Source: Puffinus mauretanicus
Taxonomy: Eukaryota; Chordata; Aves; Procellariiformes; Procellariidae
Direction: 5' to 3'
Assembly: GCA_023333565.1 (NCBI GenBank)
Contig: JAJKFH010002689.1
Span: forward strand, 62,001-126,000
Length of the DNA: 64,000 bases
Part shown: positions 56,701-64,000 of the stretch, in pieces
Position numbering within the stretch: position 1 is the first letter of the stretch
How the letters are laid out: every line of letters begins with the position of its first letter
Position numbers and translations under genes: made by a program
The notes under the pieces: generated by a model
The model's database searches: none
Told to the model about the DNA's origin: nothing
Seen by the model: only the letters and a program-made list of their open reading frames with translations

Positions 56701-59053
56701 GCGGAGGCTCTGTCACAACCAGAATTCAAATCCTGTGGGAAATGCGCGTCAGCCAACACCTCGCTAGCCGGAGAAGCGAACAATGGCAATTATTCCACCA
56801 GGAAGGGAGAAAAGATTTACTTGTGTACTTGCATATTTTCTCTTAAGTAATGCTCTCGAAACCCTTCAAGCTTTCTGAAGCCGGCTCCTCCTTCTCAGCT
56901 CAGAAGACAGGCAAGGATGGGAGAAGATCAAGATCTCAAAGGAAGCCCCAAAGCAACAGAAAAAGACCCAGGGGCCTTGCCCCCGGACCCCCGTGCTGAG
57001 GCACCACGGCTGCCGCAGCCAATGAAGCCCCAAGCGCTTTCTTCTTCCTCACAAAACTGGCTTTATTGGACCGACAGGTACGGCTTCCCCCGCGCCTGCG
57101 AGCAAAGGCAAAGCGGGTACGTAGGGGGTCTGTCTTCAAAACTGCCCAAAGAGCACAGCTAAGAAGCCAGAAAATCGAGCACATACAGACATCCCCACTA
57201 GACGATCCTTCATCAACGCCGCAGCGATAATTAAGTTAATTTCTTTTACGGTGATGCACAGCAATCTGGCCCTAAATACTTCTAGAAGAGAAGTGGGGTA
57301 GCAGGCAGCGGGGTTTAAGGTGCAAAACACTCCGAGAGCACCAAATGAACTCGAGGTTCAGCCGCACGTCGTCCCGCGGGTTTCTTCTTTCCTTGCTGTG
57401 ACTTGGGTGACGAGTGCTGTCACACTGACCGGGAAGCTTCAGCACGTTGCATTATAGTAAAGAAAAAGCCTGGCCACCCTCTACCAGAGAAGCTCAGGAA
57501 GGATGGCTGGATCTTGCCAAATGCAAATTTCAAGGCTTTGAGAAAGTCATTTTGGTTTCTAGCCACAAACTAGCATGAAGAAGCTGGTTTGGGGCCTGTG
57601 GAAAGGCAGAGTCACAGGTTTAAGAACCAAAAGTGCCCTGTTTTATCCCAGACGAGGTTTCCACCCCTCGTTACTATCCCTCTGCGGGGATGAGGACGGT
57701 GCCCAGTTCCAACCCTGCATATTTCTGGTTCAGCTGGCGTTTTACATCAGTGGAGCAAGAGAAACTCTCAACCGTCAGAGGACTTCAAGACCTTTCCCTT
57801 GACTCTTACCGGCTCCGATTCTAGTCATCAGAACAAATCTAACCAGAAGATGTTTACGCTCCCACAATATCTTGCCTCCCACAGGTGCCAAATGGCTTTG
57901 ACGAGCTACCTTTGCCTTGCCCAACACCAGATGCAGCAGAGAAGAGGGTGCCTCTGCCAGGGAGATGCTGTCCTCCCCCTTCCCCGGCATCGTCCTGACT
58001 AAAGCAGGCTCCCCCCACCCCTCTGCACCCCCGGTAGCAGAGTCCGTGGCCCCAGGACCCACTGCCACCCCCAAGGCAGGCAACCTGACTCATGACTCAG
58101 GCTCTGGAAATACGAGGGAACAGAGAGGCAGGCTTCCCCTGGCACCGACCCCTCTGCTTCCCCCACCACATCGCAGCGCCCCTTCTAACGTAACCCAGGC
58201 CCCCCTCCCCAAGACCCTCTGCCCCCCCCAACTACACTTTTGTAGGGGGGCTTCCAGCCCCCCAGGCCCCCATTCATGCCCGGAGGGTCCTCGCCACACA
58301 CTCACAGCCTCCTCCCCAGGAAAAGCCCAGCTCTACCCCCACCTCCCCCAGCGAAAGCTCAACCCCAGCCCACCCCACGGAGCCCCAGCCCACCCCACGG
58401 AGCCAGCTGGGCTCTGTGAAGCCCATCCCACTCGGGCCTCGGCCCATAACCCTCCAGTGCTCACTCCCACACACCCTCCAGAGAGCTCAGCCTCGTCGTC
58501 GTCCCCCGCCCCGCTCTGCCCAGAGGCCTCCCCCACCCCTGGCTTCACCCCACAGCGCTGCCCCAAAGCACCGACCGACCTCCCACGCTCACCCCCGGCC
58601 CGCCCCGAGAGCCCTTCCTCGGCCCACGGGTTTGCCCATCTCCTCGCCCCACGCAGGGCCCGGCCCAGGCCCTGAGTCCCTTCCTGTACACACCCAGCCC
58701 CACGCACCCCACAGGCCTCTCACCCCCCCGGCTCCTACCGGCCCTGCTCCCCTTACACCCCCAAAGAGCCCTCCTCAGCCCCACGCACCCCAGCCTCTCA
58801 AGCCCCACAGGGCCCCCCCTCAACCCCACATCCCCACAGCCCCCCTCAGCACTACACCTCCCCCCCAGAGCCCTCCTCTCAGCCTCACAGTGCCCCCCCT
58901 CCACCCCCACAGAGCCCCCAGCCTCGCACCCCCCGGTCCCCGCAGAGCCCCTCGCACCCCCCGGCCCTCCGCCGGCGCCAGGCCCAGCCCCGTACCCGCC
59001 AGGCCGCCGCTGCTCCCGCTGCTGCCCCCCGACTCGGGCCCCGCCGACGCCAT
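32748..59053 (-). CDS. PIP5K1A: Phosphatidylinositol 4-phosphate 5-kinase type-1 alpha
   Basis: Coding exons: 58996-59053, 46954-46988, 46097-46186, 43473-43603, 42939-43056, 42540-42692, 41070-41369, 40295-40500, 39557-39640, 38818-38866, 38317-38401, 37844-37981, 37009-37117, 33295-33379, then TGA at 32748-32750. They join without a frame break into 547 aa (human isoforms are ~540-562). The enzyme phosphorylates PI4P to PI(4,5)P2 at the plasma membrane and in nuclear speckles. Visible motifs are the ATP-binding lysine in [12 protein letters not shown] (K176), [10 protein letters not shown] (241-250), MDYSLL (303-308), the metal-binding IID (384-386), and the activation loop around [20 protein letters not shown], which sets substrate choice. 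The residues before [15 protein letters not shown] differ from the human N-terminus and include a 35-nt exon. The C-terminus is less conserved. The last coding junction is the least certain; a rival terminal exon begins at 32,149. Synteny and sequence favour type 1 alpha over beta or gamma. Confidence 0.94.
34613..34712 (-). mobile_element. CR1 LINE 3' end fragment
   Basis: The plus strand reads GAATCATGGAATCATTTAGG, then GGAAAAGACCCTTAAGATCC, AGTCCAACC and CACTGCCAAGTCCACCACTA. This is the reverse complement of the characteristic avian CR1 3' end, so the element is on the minus strand. It lies in PIP5K1A intron 13. The outer boundary is approximate. Confidence 0.85.
37991..38010. repeat. 20-bp A tract forming the polypyrimidine tract of PIP5K1A exon 12
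   Basis: Twenty consecutive A on the plus strand (T on the minus strand) sit 9 bp upstream of PIP5K1A exon 12 in transcription direction, followed by GTCCTTAAG and the exon. They act as the acceptor's pyrimidine tract and are prone to length change. Confidence 0.85.
48411..48520 (-). mobile_element. CR1 LINE 3' end fragment
   Basis: The plus strand shows GAATCACAGCATCATTTAGG, GGAAAAGACCTTTAAGATCA and then CACTGCCGAGTCCCACTAAA, the reverse complement of an avian CR1 3' end. It lies in PIP5K1A intron 1, directly beside a second, shorter copy. Confidence 0.88.
48524..48562 (-). mobile_element. Second, very short CR1 3' end next to the first
   Basis: GAATCATAGAATCATTTAGG followed by TTGGAAAAGACCTTTAAGG repeats the terminal 39 bp of a CR1 in the same orientation, a few bases after the previous copy. 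Either a second truncated insertion or a local duplication. Confidence 0.75.
50042..50828 (+). mobile_element. CR1 LINE, 5'-truncated, with end of the reverse-transcriptase frame and 3' UTR
   Basis: Conceptual translation gives peptides typical of the C-terminal part of CR1 ORF2, such as [43 protein letters not shown] and [10 protein letters not shown]. The frame is disrupted: ADD-like residues have decayed and the reading shifts. It is followed by the CR1 tail (GGAGGGATTTAAAAGACGTG; GGTTGGACTCAATGATCTTA; GGGTCTTTTCCAACATAAAT) ending in GACTCTATGAAATAAA. The element is in plus orientation in PIP5K1A intron 1 and is an inactive 5'-truncated copy. Confidence 0.92.
52176..53000 (-). other. Unproven 274-codon open frame inside PIP5K1A intron 1
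   Basis: An ATG-started frame on the PIP5K1A sense strand runs 274 codons to TAA. It begins just after GGTACTTAG, which resembles a splice acceptor and also supplies an in-frame TAG. The product shows no domain I recognise, no repeats and no transposon signature. At the moderate GC content here an open frame of this length is unusual by chance, so it is recorded, but there is no positive evidence that it is translated. Confidence 0.2.
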
Positions 59054-59816
59054 CTTGGAGCGCTCCCTCCTCCTGCGGCGGCCGCCGGCTCGCGCGCGGC
59101 GCCCGCGCCCCTCCCCGCTTGGCTCCGCCCCTCCCCGCTAGGCCCCGCCCCGCCGCTCACGGACCGCACCATCCGGCCGCGGGCGGGGCGGGGGGGGACA
59201 CGCGGCGCCGGCCGGCAGGGCGCACGCGCAGTCCAGACGGCTGCCTCCCCCACATTTGGATTCGCCCTCGCGGACGCGACCACTCGGGGCGGAGGGAGGA
59301 AACCCTCAGGGCGCATGCGCGGAGGGCAGTGAGGGACACGTGACAGGCCAAGCGCGACCAAAACAAAGCCGGGGGGCACGTGGCGCGCGTGACGTCACGG
59401 CACGGGTTGCCGTGACGTCGCACGGTGACGTCATTTTCCATATTCCCGCCCCAGGGGCGCGACGTGGCCGTACCGAGGCCAGGCAGGGCCCGGCGGCGGG
59501 CGGATAGGCGTTGGGGATGCTCCGGTGGCGTCACGCTCCCGTGATGTCACGCTGGTGCCTGGCCGGCCCCGCTCCTGCGCGGCGTCACGCCTGGCTGAGA
59601 GCCCCGCGGTGCCGCACCCCCGGTTTGCCGCCCCCGCCCCCGCCCGGTTCCCCGTAGCGGAGCCCCCACCGCCCGCGGGACCCGGCACTGCCTCCTCCGG
59701 CCCGCCGGGGGGCGCGCGCCGCCATCGGCCGCTCGGCGCTCGCTCTCTCCTGCCTGGCGGTGCAGCGGCGGGCCGGGCAGGACGCGCAGCGGAGCGCCGA
59801 TCGCGGCGGCGGCGCG
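59054..59816. promoter_or_regulatory. Divergent CpG-island promoter shared by PIP5K1A (-) and VPS72 (+)
   Basis: Only 763 bp separate the two start codons. The island holds GC boxes, NRF1-type palindromes (GCGCACGCGC at 59,220-59,229; GCGCATGCGC at 59,311-59,320), E-boxes (CACGTG at 59,337-59,342 and 59,377-59,382) and three CRE/ATF-like octamers (59,390-59,397; 59,413-59,420; 59,426-59,433). A YY1-like AAGATGGCG overlaps the PIP5K1A ATG. No TATA box is seen. Factor names are inferred from motifs. Confidence 0.85.
59391..59419. promoter_or_regulatory. Perfect 12-bp inverted repeat built on CRE sites
   Basis: GACGTCACGGCA (59,391-59,402) and TGCCGTGACGTC (59,408-59,419) are exact reverse complements around a 5-bp spacer. 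Each arm contains a CRE-like GACGTC; a third TGACGTCA follows at 59,426. Confidence 0.9.
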
Positions 59817-62106
59817 ATGAGCCTGGCGGAGGGCCGCGCCCCGCGGCGCACGGCCGGTAACCGGCTCTCGGGGCTGCTGGAGGCCGAGGAGGAGGATGAG
59901 TTCTACCAGACCACCTACGGCGGCTTCACCGAGGTGCGGGGACGCCGGGGGGGGGCGGCGCCCTGGAGCTGGGGGCGCGGGGGGTCCCGGTGCTTTGAGG
60001 GGCTCGGGGGCGGGTGTCTGGGGGTCCCGGGGAGGTGGGGGTCCCGGGGGGTACGTCTGGGGGTCCCGGGGGGGATGTCTGGGGGTCCTCGGGAGGTGGG
60101 GGTCCCGGGGGGGATGTCTGGGGGTCCCCGGGAGGTGGGGGTCCCGGGGGGGACGTCTGGGGGTCCCTGGCAGGTGGGGGTCCCCGGGAGGTGGGGGTCC
60201 CGGGGGGGATGTCTGGGGGTCCCGAGGGGTGTGGATGGGGAGCCCCGGGGAGGGATAGGGGGGTGTCCCCTGGGGGTGGGGGGGATGTCCCCGGGGAGGG
60301 GGCTGCGGGGCAGCAGGAGGGGCCAAGGGATGAGCAGCGGGAGCCACTGCAGGGGACAGGGGGTGTCCGGCCATTAGAGAAGCCCCCCCGCCCCGTTGCC
60401 GTGGGGCGGGAGAGCACCGGGGCTCGGGGCTGCGGCGGGGGGAGCCCGGGGGGTGACGCAGCCCCTCGGTCCCCGCAGGAGTCGGGCGATGACGAGTACA
60501 GGGGCGACCAGTCGGACAGCGACGACGAGGTGGACTCGGACTTCGACATCGACGAGGGCGAGGAACCCGGCAGCGACCAGGACGAGAGCGAGCCCAAGCG
60601 CCGCCGCCGCGTCGTCACCAAGGCCTACCGGGTGCGGCCGGGGACCGGGCTGGGGGCGCCTGCCTCCCCCTCCCAGCACCGCGGGGGGCGGACAGGCTCC
60701 CCCTTAGGAAAAGCCGAGGTTTAAACGAGGCCAAAGCCGTGGCCGGGGGGAGTTTTTCTCCCTCCTCACGTCCTCTGCCCCATCCCCTAGGAGCCCCTCA
60801 AGAGCCTTCGCCCCAAGAAGTCGGACGTCCCCACCGGCAGCTCCCAGAAGCCACGAGAGGTGAAATCCGTCCCCTTGGAGCTCCAGGATGACGTGGGAGA
60901 CAGTGAGTGTGCGCGGGACGGGACGGGCTGGAAACGAGCCCTCTCCGGGAGAGCTCCCGGTGAGCCGGGCCGGCCGGTGCCCGCGGGTCAGCCCCGTCCT
61001 CCCGCCGCAGGTCGGAAGCACATGCGGCAGTCGACGACGGAGCACACGCGCCAAACCTTCCTGCGCATCCAGGAGCGGCAGGTCCAGTCCAAGCGTAAGA
61101 AGGGCGGCCCCAACTACGACCGGCCTCTGACGCAGGAGGAGCTGCTGGAGGAGGCCAAGATCACGGAGGAGATCAACCTCCGCTCCCTGGGTGAGCCGAG
61201 GGCCGCAGGGACCCCCGAGGTGGCGCAGGGACGGGGGGTGAGGCTGGCGGTGAGGCGCTGAGCCTCCCCCTCGGTTTGTCCCTGCTTTCCCAGAGAACTA
61301 CGAGCGCCTGGAAGCCGACAAGAAGAAGCAGGTCCAGAAGAAGCGGAAGTGCGTGGGGCCCGTTATCCGGTACTGGTCCGTCACCATGCCCCTCGTCCCG
61401 GAGCCGGGCAAGGAGGAGAACGTGGACGTGGAGGGGTAGGTTGGGGTCACCTTGGCGTGGCCCCGGTGGGCTTTTCCCCCCCCACTGCACCCAGCTGGAC
61501 CCCGGCTCCCACTCCTGATCCCTCCCCAGGCTCTGTTCCATCGTGGTGAGGGAGAAGTGGGTTTTGGGCAGCGCCTTGGAGCCCCCCGAGCCCCACGCTC
61601 CAGTCCTGGGGGGTGGCTCGAGCAAATGTGGCAGCTCTGCCTGCCCTGGGAGCTGCCCCAGGGTTCCCCCCCGCCCCGGGGGTCTCCTGGGCGCTGATTG
61701 TGGCTCTTCCAGGCTGGACCAAGACCCGCAGCAGGCCGAAGCAGCTCCAGCCCCGGCTCCGGCTTCCGCCGGGAAGTGCTCCCGCACCTTCATCTCCTTC
61801 AGCGACGACGAAACCTTCGAGCGCTTCTTCCCCAAAGCGAAACCGCCGCGGCTGCCGGTGCGGGAGATCTGCCCCGTCACCCACAAACCGGCCGTTTACC
61901 GCGACCCCATCACCGACATCCCCTACTCCAACATCCGTGCCTTCAAAATCATCCGGGAGGCCTACAAGAAATACATCACGGCGCACGGGCTGCCCAGCGC
62001 CGCCGCCTCCGCCGCCCTGGGGCCCGCCGCCCCCCCCGGCCCCGACCCCAGCGTCCGTCCCACCCGCCAGAAGATCATCATCAAGCAGAGCGTCCCCACC
62101 ACCTGA
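59817..62106 (+). CDS. VPS72: Vacuolar protein sorting-associated protein 72 homolog (YL1)
   Basis: Six exons: 59817-59933, 60479-60631, 60791-60902, 61011-61190, 61294-61435, 61713-62106. They join to 365 aa (human 364) with GT-AG introns. YL1 is a nuclear subunit of the SRCAP and TRRAP/TIP60 chromatin complexes and a chaperone for histone H2A.Z. The N-terminus is MSLAEGRAPRRTAGNRLSGL, followed by the acidic H2A.Z-binding stretch (DEVDSDFDIDEGEEPGSD, near residues 60-80) and a basic RRRRVVTKAY. The middle is Lys/Gln-rich with RQSTTEHTRQTFLR. The C-terminal YL1_C domain holds PVREICPVTHKPAVYRDPIT and NIRAFKIIREAYKKYITAHG. An upstream in-frame ATG at 59,760 exists; the conserved start at 59,817 was chosen. 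A G-rich minisatellite fills intron 1. Intron 3 (108 nt) is stop-free and in frame. Confidence 0.96.
60000..60235. repeat. G-rich minisatellite in VPS72 intron 1
   Basis: Repeats combine GGGGGTCCCGGGGGGGAT, GTCTGGGGGTCC and CGGGAGGTGG in units of about 45-60 bp, four to five copies with internal losses. The non-template strand of VPS72 is the G-rich one, within 0.2-0.4 kb of the start codon, so quadruplex or R-loop formation is plausible. Confidence 0.85.
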
Positions 62107-62230
62107 GCGCCGGGGGTCCGCGGGGGCTCGTGGCCGCTGCGGGTCGAGGCCTCTCCTCACTCCCGCTCCCGCGGGCAGCGGTTCGTTGCTCTATTTATCT
62201 CCCTCCTATCTTTTTTTATATAAAAAAAGA

Positions 62231-62236
62231 AATAAA
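62231..62236 (+). terminator. VPS72: VPS72 poly(A) signal
   Basis: AATAAA 125 nt after the VPS72 stop, preceded by a T-rich/ATATAAAAAAAG stretch. Cleavage is expected near 62,250-62,260. Confidence 0.85.
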
Positions 62237-62256
62237 TCCGAGTAGCGCAACAAGGG

Positions 62257-62780
62257 TGCGGACTCTCATTTCCATTCAACGCGCAGGGCCCGCGACACCA
62301 GGAGACCCTACAGTAAACACAGGGTGTGTACAACCCCTTGTTTTCCAAGAGACCCTACAGTAAACAAGCAGTTCGTTCCGAGTGCTGCCACGGGAGCCCT
62401 GATGACAGCAGCCCCACGCACCCCCCCCAAATGCGATTTTGGAAGCTGGGGGGGCACGTGGGAGCCAAGTCACCCAGATGGTCTCGGGGTGAAGGGGCAT
62501 AAAATGTCCCCGCGGGGGTGACAGGGGGGTTTGGGGGTCTCTGAGAGGCCCCGGGCACAAGGTTCAGCCTTTCCCTGTGGCCTCTCCCCCCAGCCTCCCC
62601 TCTCCCCACTGGCCAGGGCACCCCAAGGGGTAACGGGGAACCACCGGGTCACGAGGGGCCCCCCCATCGCCCAGGGGTGCCCCCGCCGTGCCGGGGTGCT
62701 GGGGTGGAGCCGGCGCGGGGCTGGCAGGGCTCGATAACGCCCGGGGATATGTGATCTCGCCCCTCCCCGCCGCCGGCTCG
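62257..62780 (+). other. VPS72-TMOD4 intergenic stretch
   Basis: No gene was recognised. It contains an exact 18-bp direct repeat (GAGACCCTACAGTAAACA at 62,302-62,319 and 62,349-62,366), an E-box CACGTG near 62,455 and a CAGATG E-box at 62,475-62,480, which could serve a muscle promoter. Confidence 0.6.
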
Positions 62781-62783
62781 CAG

Positions 62784-62880
62784 AATAAAACGCTGATCTC
62801 ATGCCCTGCGCGGCCGGAGCCCTTGGCTCAGCACCGGGGCTCGTGCCCAGGCAGGCTCCACCGCTCCGGCCAGCGGCCAG
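62784..62880 (+). promoter_or_regulatory. TMOD4: Likely TMOD4 core promoter and noncoding first exon
   Basis: AATAAAA at 62,784-62,790 could act as a TATA-like box with transcription starting near 62,815. The following GC-rich stretch ends GCGGCCAG/GTAGGG at 62,880/62,881, a credible donor that would splice to the acceptor before 63,568. The same AATAAA could instead be a distal poly(A) signal of VPS72. Confidence 0.5.
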
Positions 62881-63588
62881 GTAGGGCCCCGGGGTGGGGG
62901 TCCTCGGGGTGGGGGGCCCAAGGGTGGGGGGTCCCTGGGATGGTGGGGGCACGTCACCCCCAGGGACATGGGCGCAGGGGTCCCTGGGTCTGTCAGGGAT
63001 CCCCACTCCGAGGGATCCCCCACCCTGCAGCCCCCCCGGCTCTCACCCATGGGTGTGTCTGGTCCCTCCCGGGGGCACTGGGTGGGTGGGTGTCCCCCCC
63101 CAGCCCTGGGGACCCTGGTGCCAGAGGGGAAATCTCAACCCGGTTCCTCGGCGGGGACCCGACCACGGTGTCAGGGGACCCGTGTCCTCCCCAGGGAGGT
63201 GGGGACCCGTGTTGGGGGGCAAAGGGGTGCTGGAGGGGGGGGTCTGCTGAACCGGGGCCTGTCCCCCCAAGCAGTGGGGGAGGCTGGGGGGGACGCTGGG
63301 TCCTGGCCCTGGGGAGCACCTCGGAGGCGTGACTCAGTTTCCCCAAGAGCTTCCCAACCACACCACCCCGGAACCCCCACCCTGGGGTGCCCCACAGCCC
63401 CCCCAGCCTGGTGGGAACCCAATACCACCCTGTGGCACGAAGGGGCCCTGCAGGCTGTGGCATGGGGGGGGTCACCATGGTGTGGGGGGTCCCCTCGCGG
63501 TGCAGGGCATCCCCCCACCCCGGGGAGCCTCCCGCCAGCTGCTGAGCCCCCGTGTTGTCCCCCCCAGGCCGCCCCCCGGCCCCCCGCC

Positions 63589-64000
63589 ATGACGTCCTAC
63601 CGGCAGGAGCTGGAGAAGTACCGGGACATCGACGAGGACAAGATCCTGCGGGAACTGTCGGCCGAGGAGCTGGCACAGCTGGACATGGAGCTGCTGGAGA
63701 TGGACCCCGAGGTGGGTCCCGGTGCGGGGGGGCGGTGAGCGGGATGGGTGCCACCCGGCTGCCGGGGTCCCCCAGGGGTGACACGGTGGGTCCCCAGAAC
63801 GTGCTGCTGCCGGCGGGGCTGCGGCAGCGGGACCAGACGCAGAAGAGCCCGACGGGGCCGCTGGATCGGGAGGCCCTGCTGCAGCACCTGGAGAAGCAGG
63901 CGCTGGAGGCCGGCGAGCGCGACGACCTGGTGCCCTTCACCGGCGAGAAGAAAGGTGCGGGGACCCGGGGGGGGACATGGCGGGGACCAGGGGGGACAGG
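63589..64000 (+). CDS. TMOD4: Tropomodulin 4, N-terminal part (runs off the right edge)
   Basis: Two coding exons are present: 63589-63711 (41 codons) and 63798-63954 (52 codons plus one base), followed by intron sequence to the edge. The first exon starts at 63,568 after a CCCCCCAG acceptor, 21 nt before the ATG. The protein starts MTSYRQELEKYRDIDEDKIL and continues with LLPAGLRQRDQTQKSPTGPL and DDLVPFTGEKK. These are the N-terminal tropomyosin- and actin-binding segments of tropomodulins, which cap actin filament pointed ends. PLDREALLQ and position next to VPS72 favour TMOD4, the skeletal-muscle form, over TMOD1-3. The LRR-like C-terminal cap lies beyond the window. The split codon after GEKK fits the GKP that follows in the human protein. 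Confidence 0.93.

Larger units (their letters stand above)
46989..58995 (-). other. PIP5K1A: PIP5K1A intron 1 (about 12 kb)
   Basis: This intron separates the promoter exon from the 35-nt exon 2. It contains CR1 fragments near 48.4-48.6 and 50.0-50.8 kb, a 274-codon minus-strand open frame at 52.2-53.0 kb, and C-rich degenerate repeats at 58.1-58.95 kb, including a 20-bp direct duplication at about 58,363-58,402. No other gene was recognised. Confidence 0.7.

Noticed and set aside
59926..60621. 231-codon minus-strand Pro-rich frame
   Set aside because: Antisense to VPS72 exons 1-2 and the G-rich minisatellite; composition artefact.
62993..63940. 315-codon minus-strand frame at the right edge
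   Set aside because: Antisense to TMOD4 coding exons and GC-rich flanks; a shadow.

Overview
This is vertebrate nuclear DNA and almost certainly a bird. Genes are multi-exon with GT-AG introns, promoters are CpG islands, and the interspersed repeats have the 3' ends of avian CR1 LINEs (near 34.6, 48.4 and 50.0-50.8 kb). GC-rich minisatellites and short intergenic gaps fit a small, gene-dense avian chromosome. The species cannot be named from the sequence.

Five genes are recognisable: ZNF687 (-, 5' part only), PSMD4 (-), PIP5K1A (-), VPS72 (+) and TMOD4 (+, 5' part only). This is the order and relative orientation of the human 1q21.3 block TMOD4-VPS72-PIP5K1A-PSMD4-ZNF687, read in reverse. 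I rebuilt PSMD4 (10 coding exons, 376 aa), PIP5K1A (14 coding exons plus a stop at the start of a terminal exon, 547 aa) and VPS72 (6 exons, 365 aa) exon by exon; each gave an unbroken reading frame with consistent splice phases.

Layout: 1-1,672 is the large first coding exon of ZNF687. 1,673-21,512 is its long first intron. 20.8-22.5 kb holds a degenerate C-rich repeat, the ZNF687 CpG-island first exon and an array of CCAAT boxes. 22.6-23.0 kb is a ~32-bp minisatellite. 23.1-29.85 kb is PSMD4. 29.86-30.2 kb is the PSMD4 promoter, abutting the 3' end of PIP5K1A. 30.2-59.05 kb is PIP5K1A. 59.05-59.82 kb is a divergent promoter shared with VPS72. 59.82-62.25 kb is VPS72, and TMOD4 starts near 62.8 kb and runs off the right edge.

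The genes do not form one pathway: a zinc-finger transcription regulator, a proteasome ubiquitin receptor, a PI4P 5-kinase, a histone H2A.Z chaperone and a muscle actin-capping protein. I found no new biochemical system. The most interesting observations concern gene architecture: stop-free, frame-preserving introns in PSMD4; a frame-compatible PIP5K1A-to-PSMD4 read-through junction; and a decayed tandem array that keeps at least 12 CCAAT boxes upstream of ZNF687.
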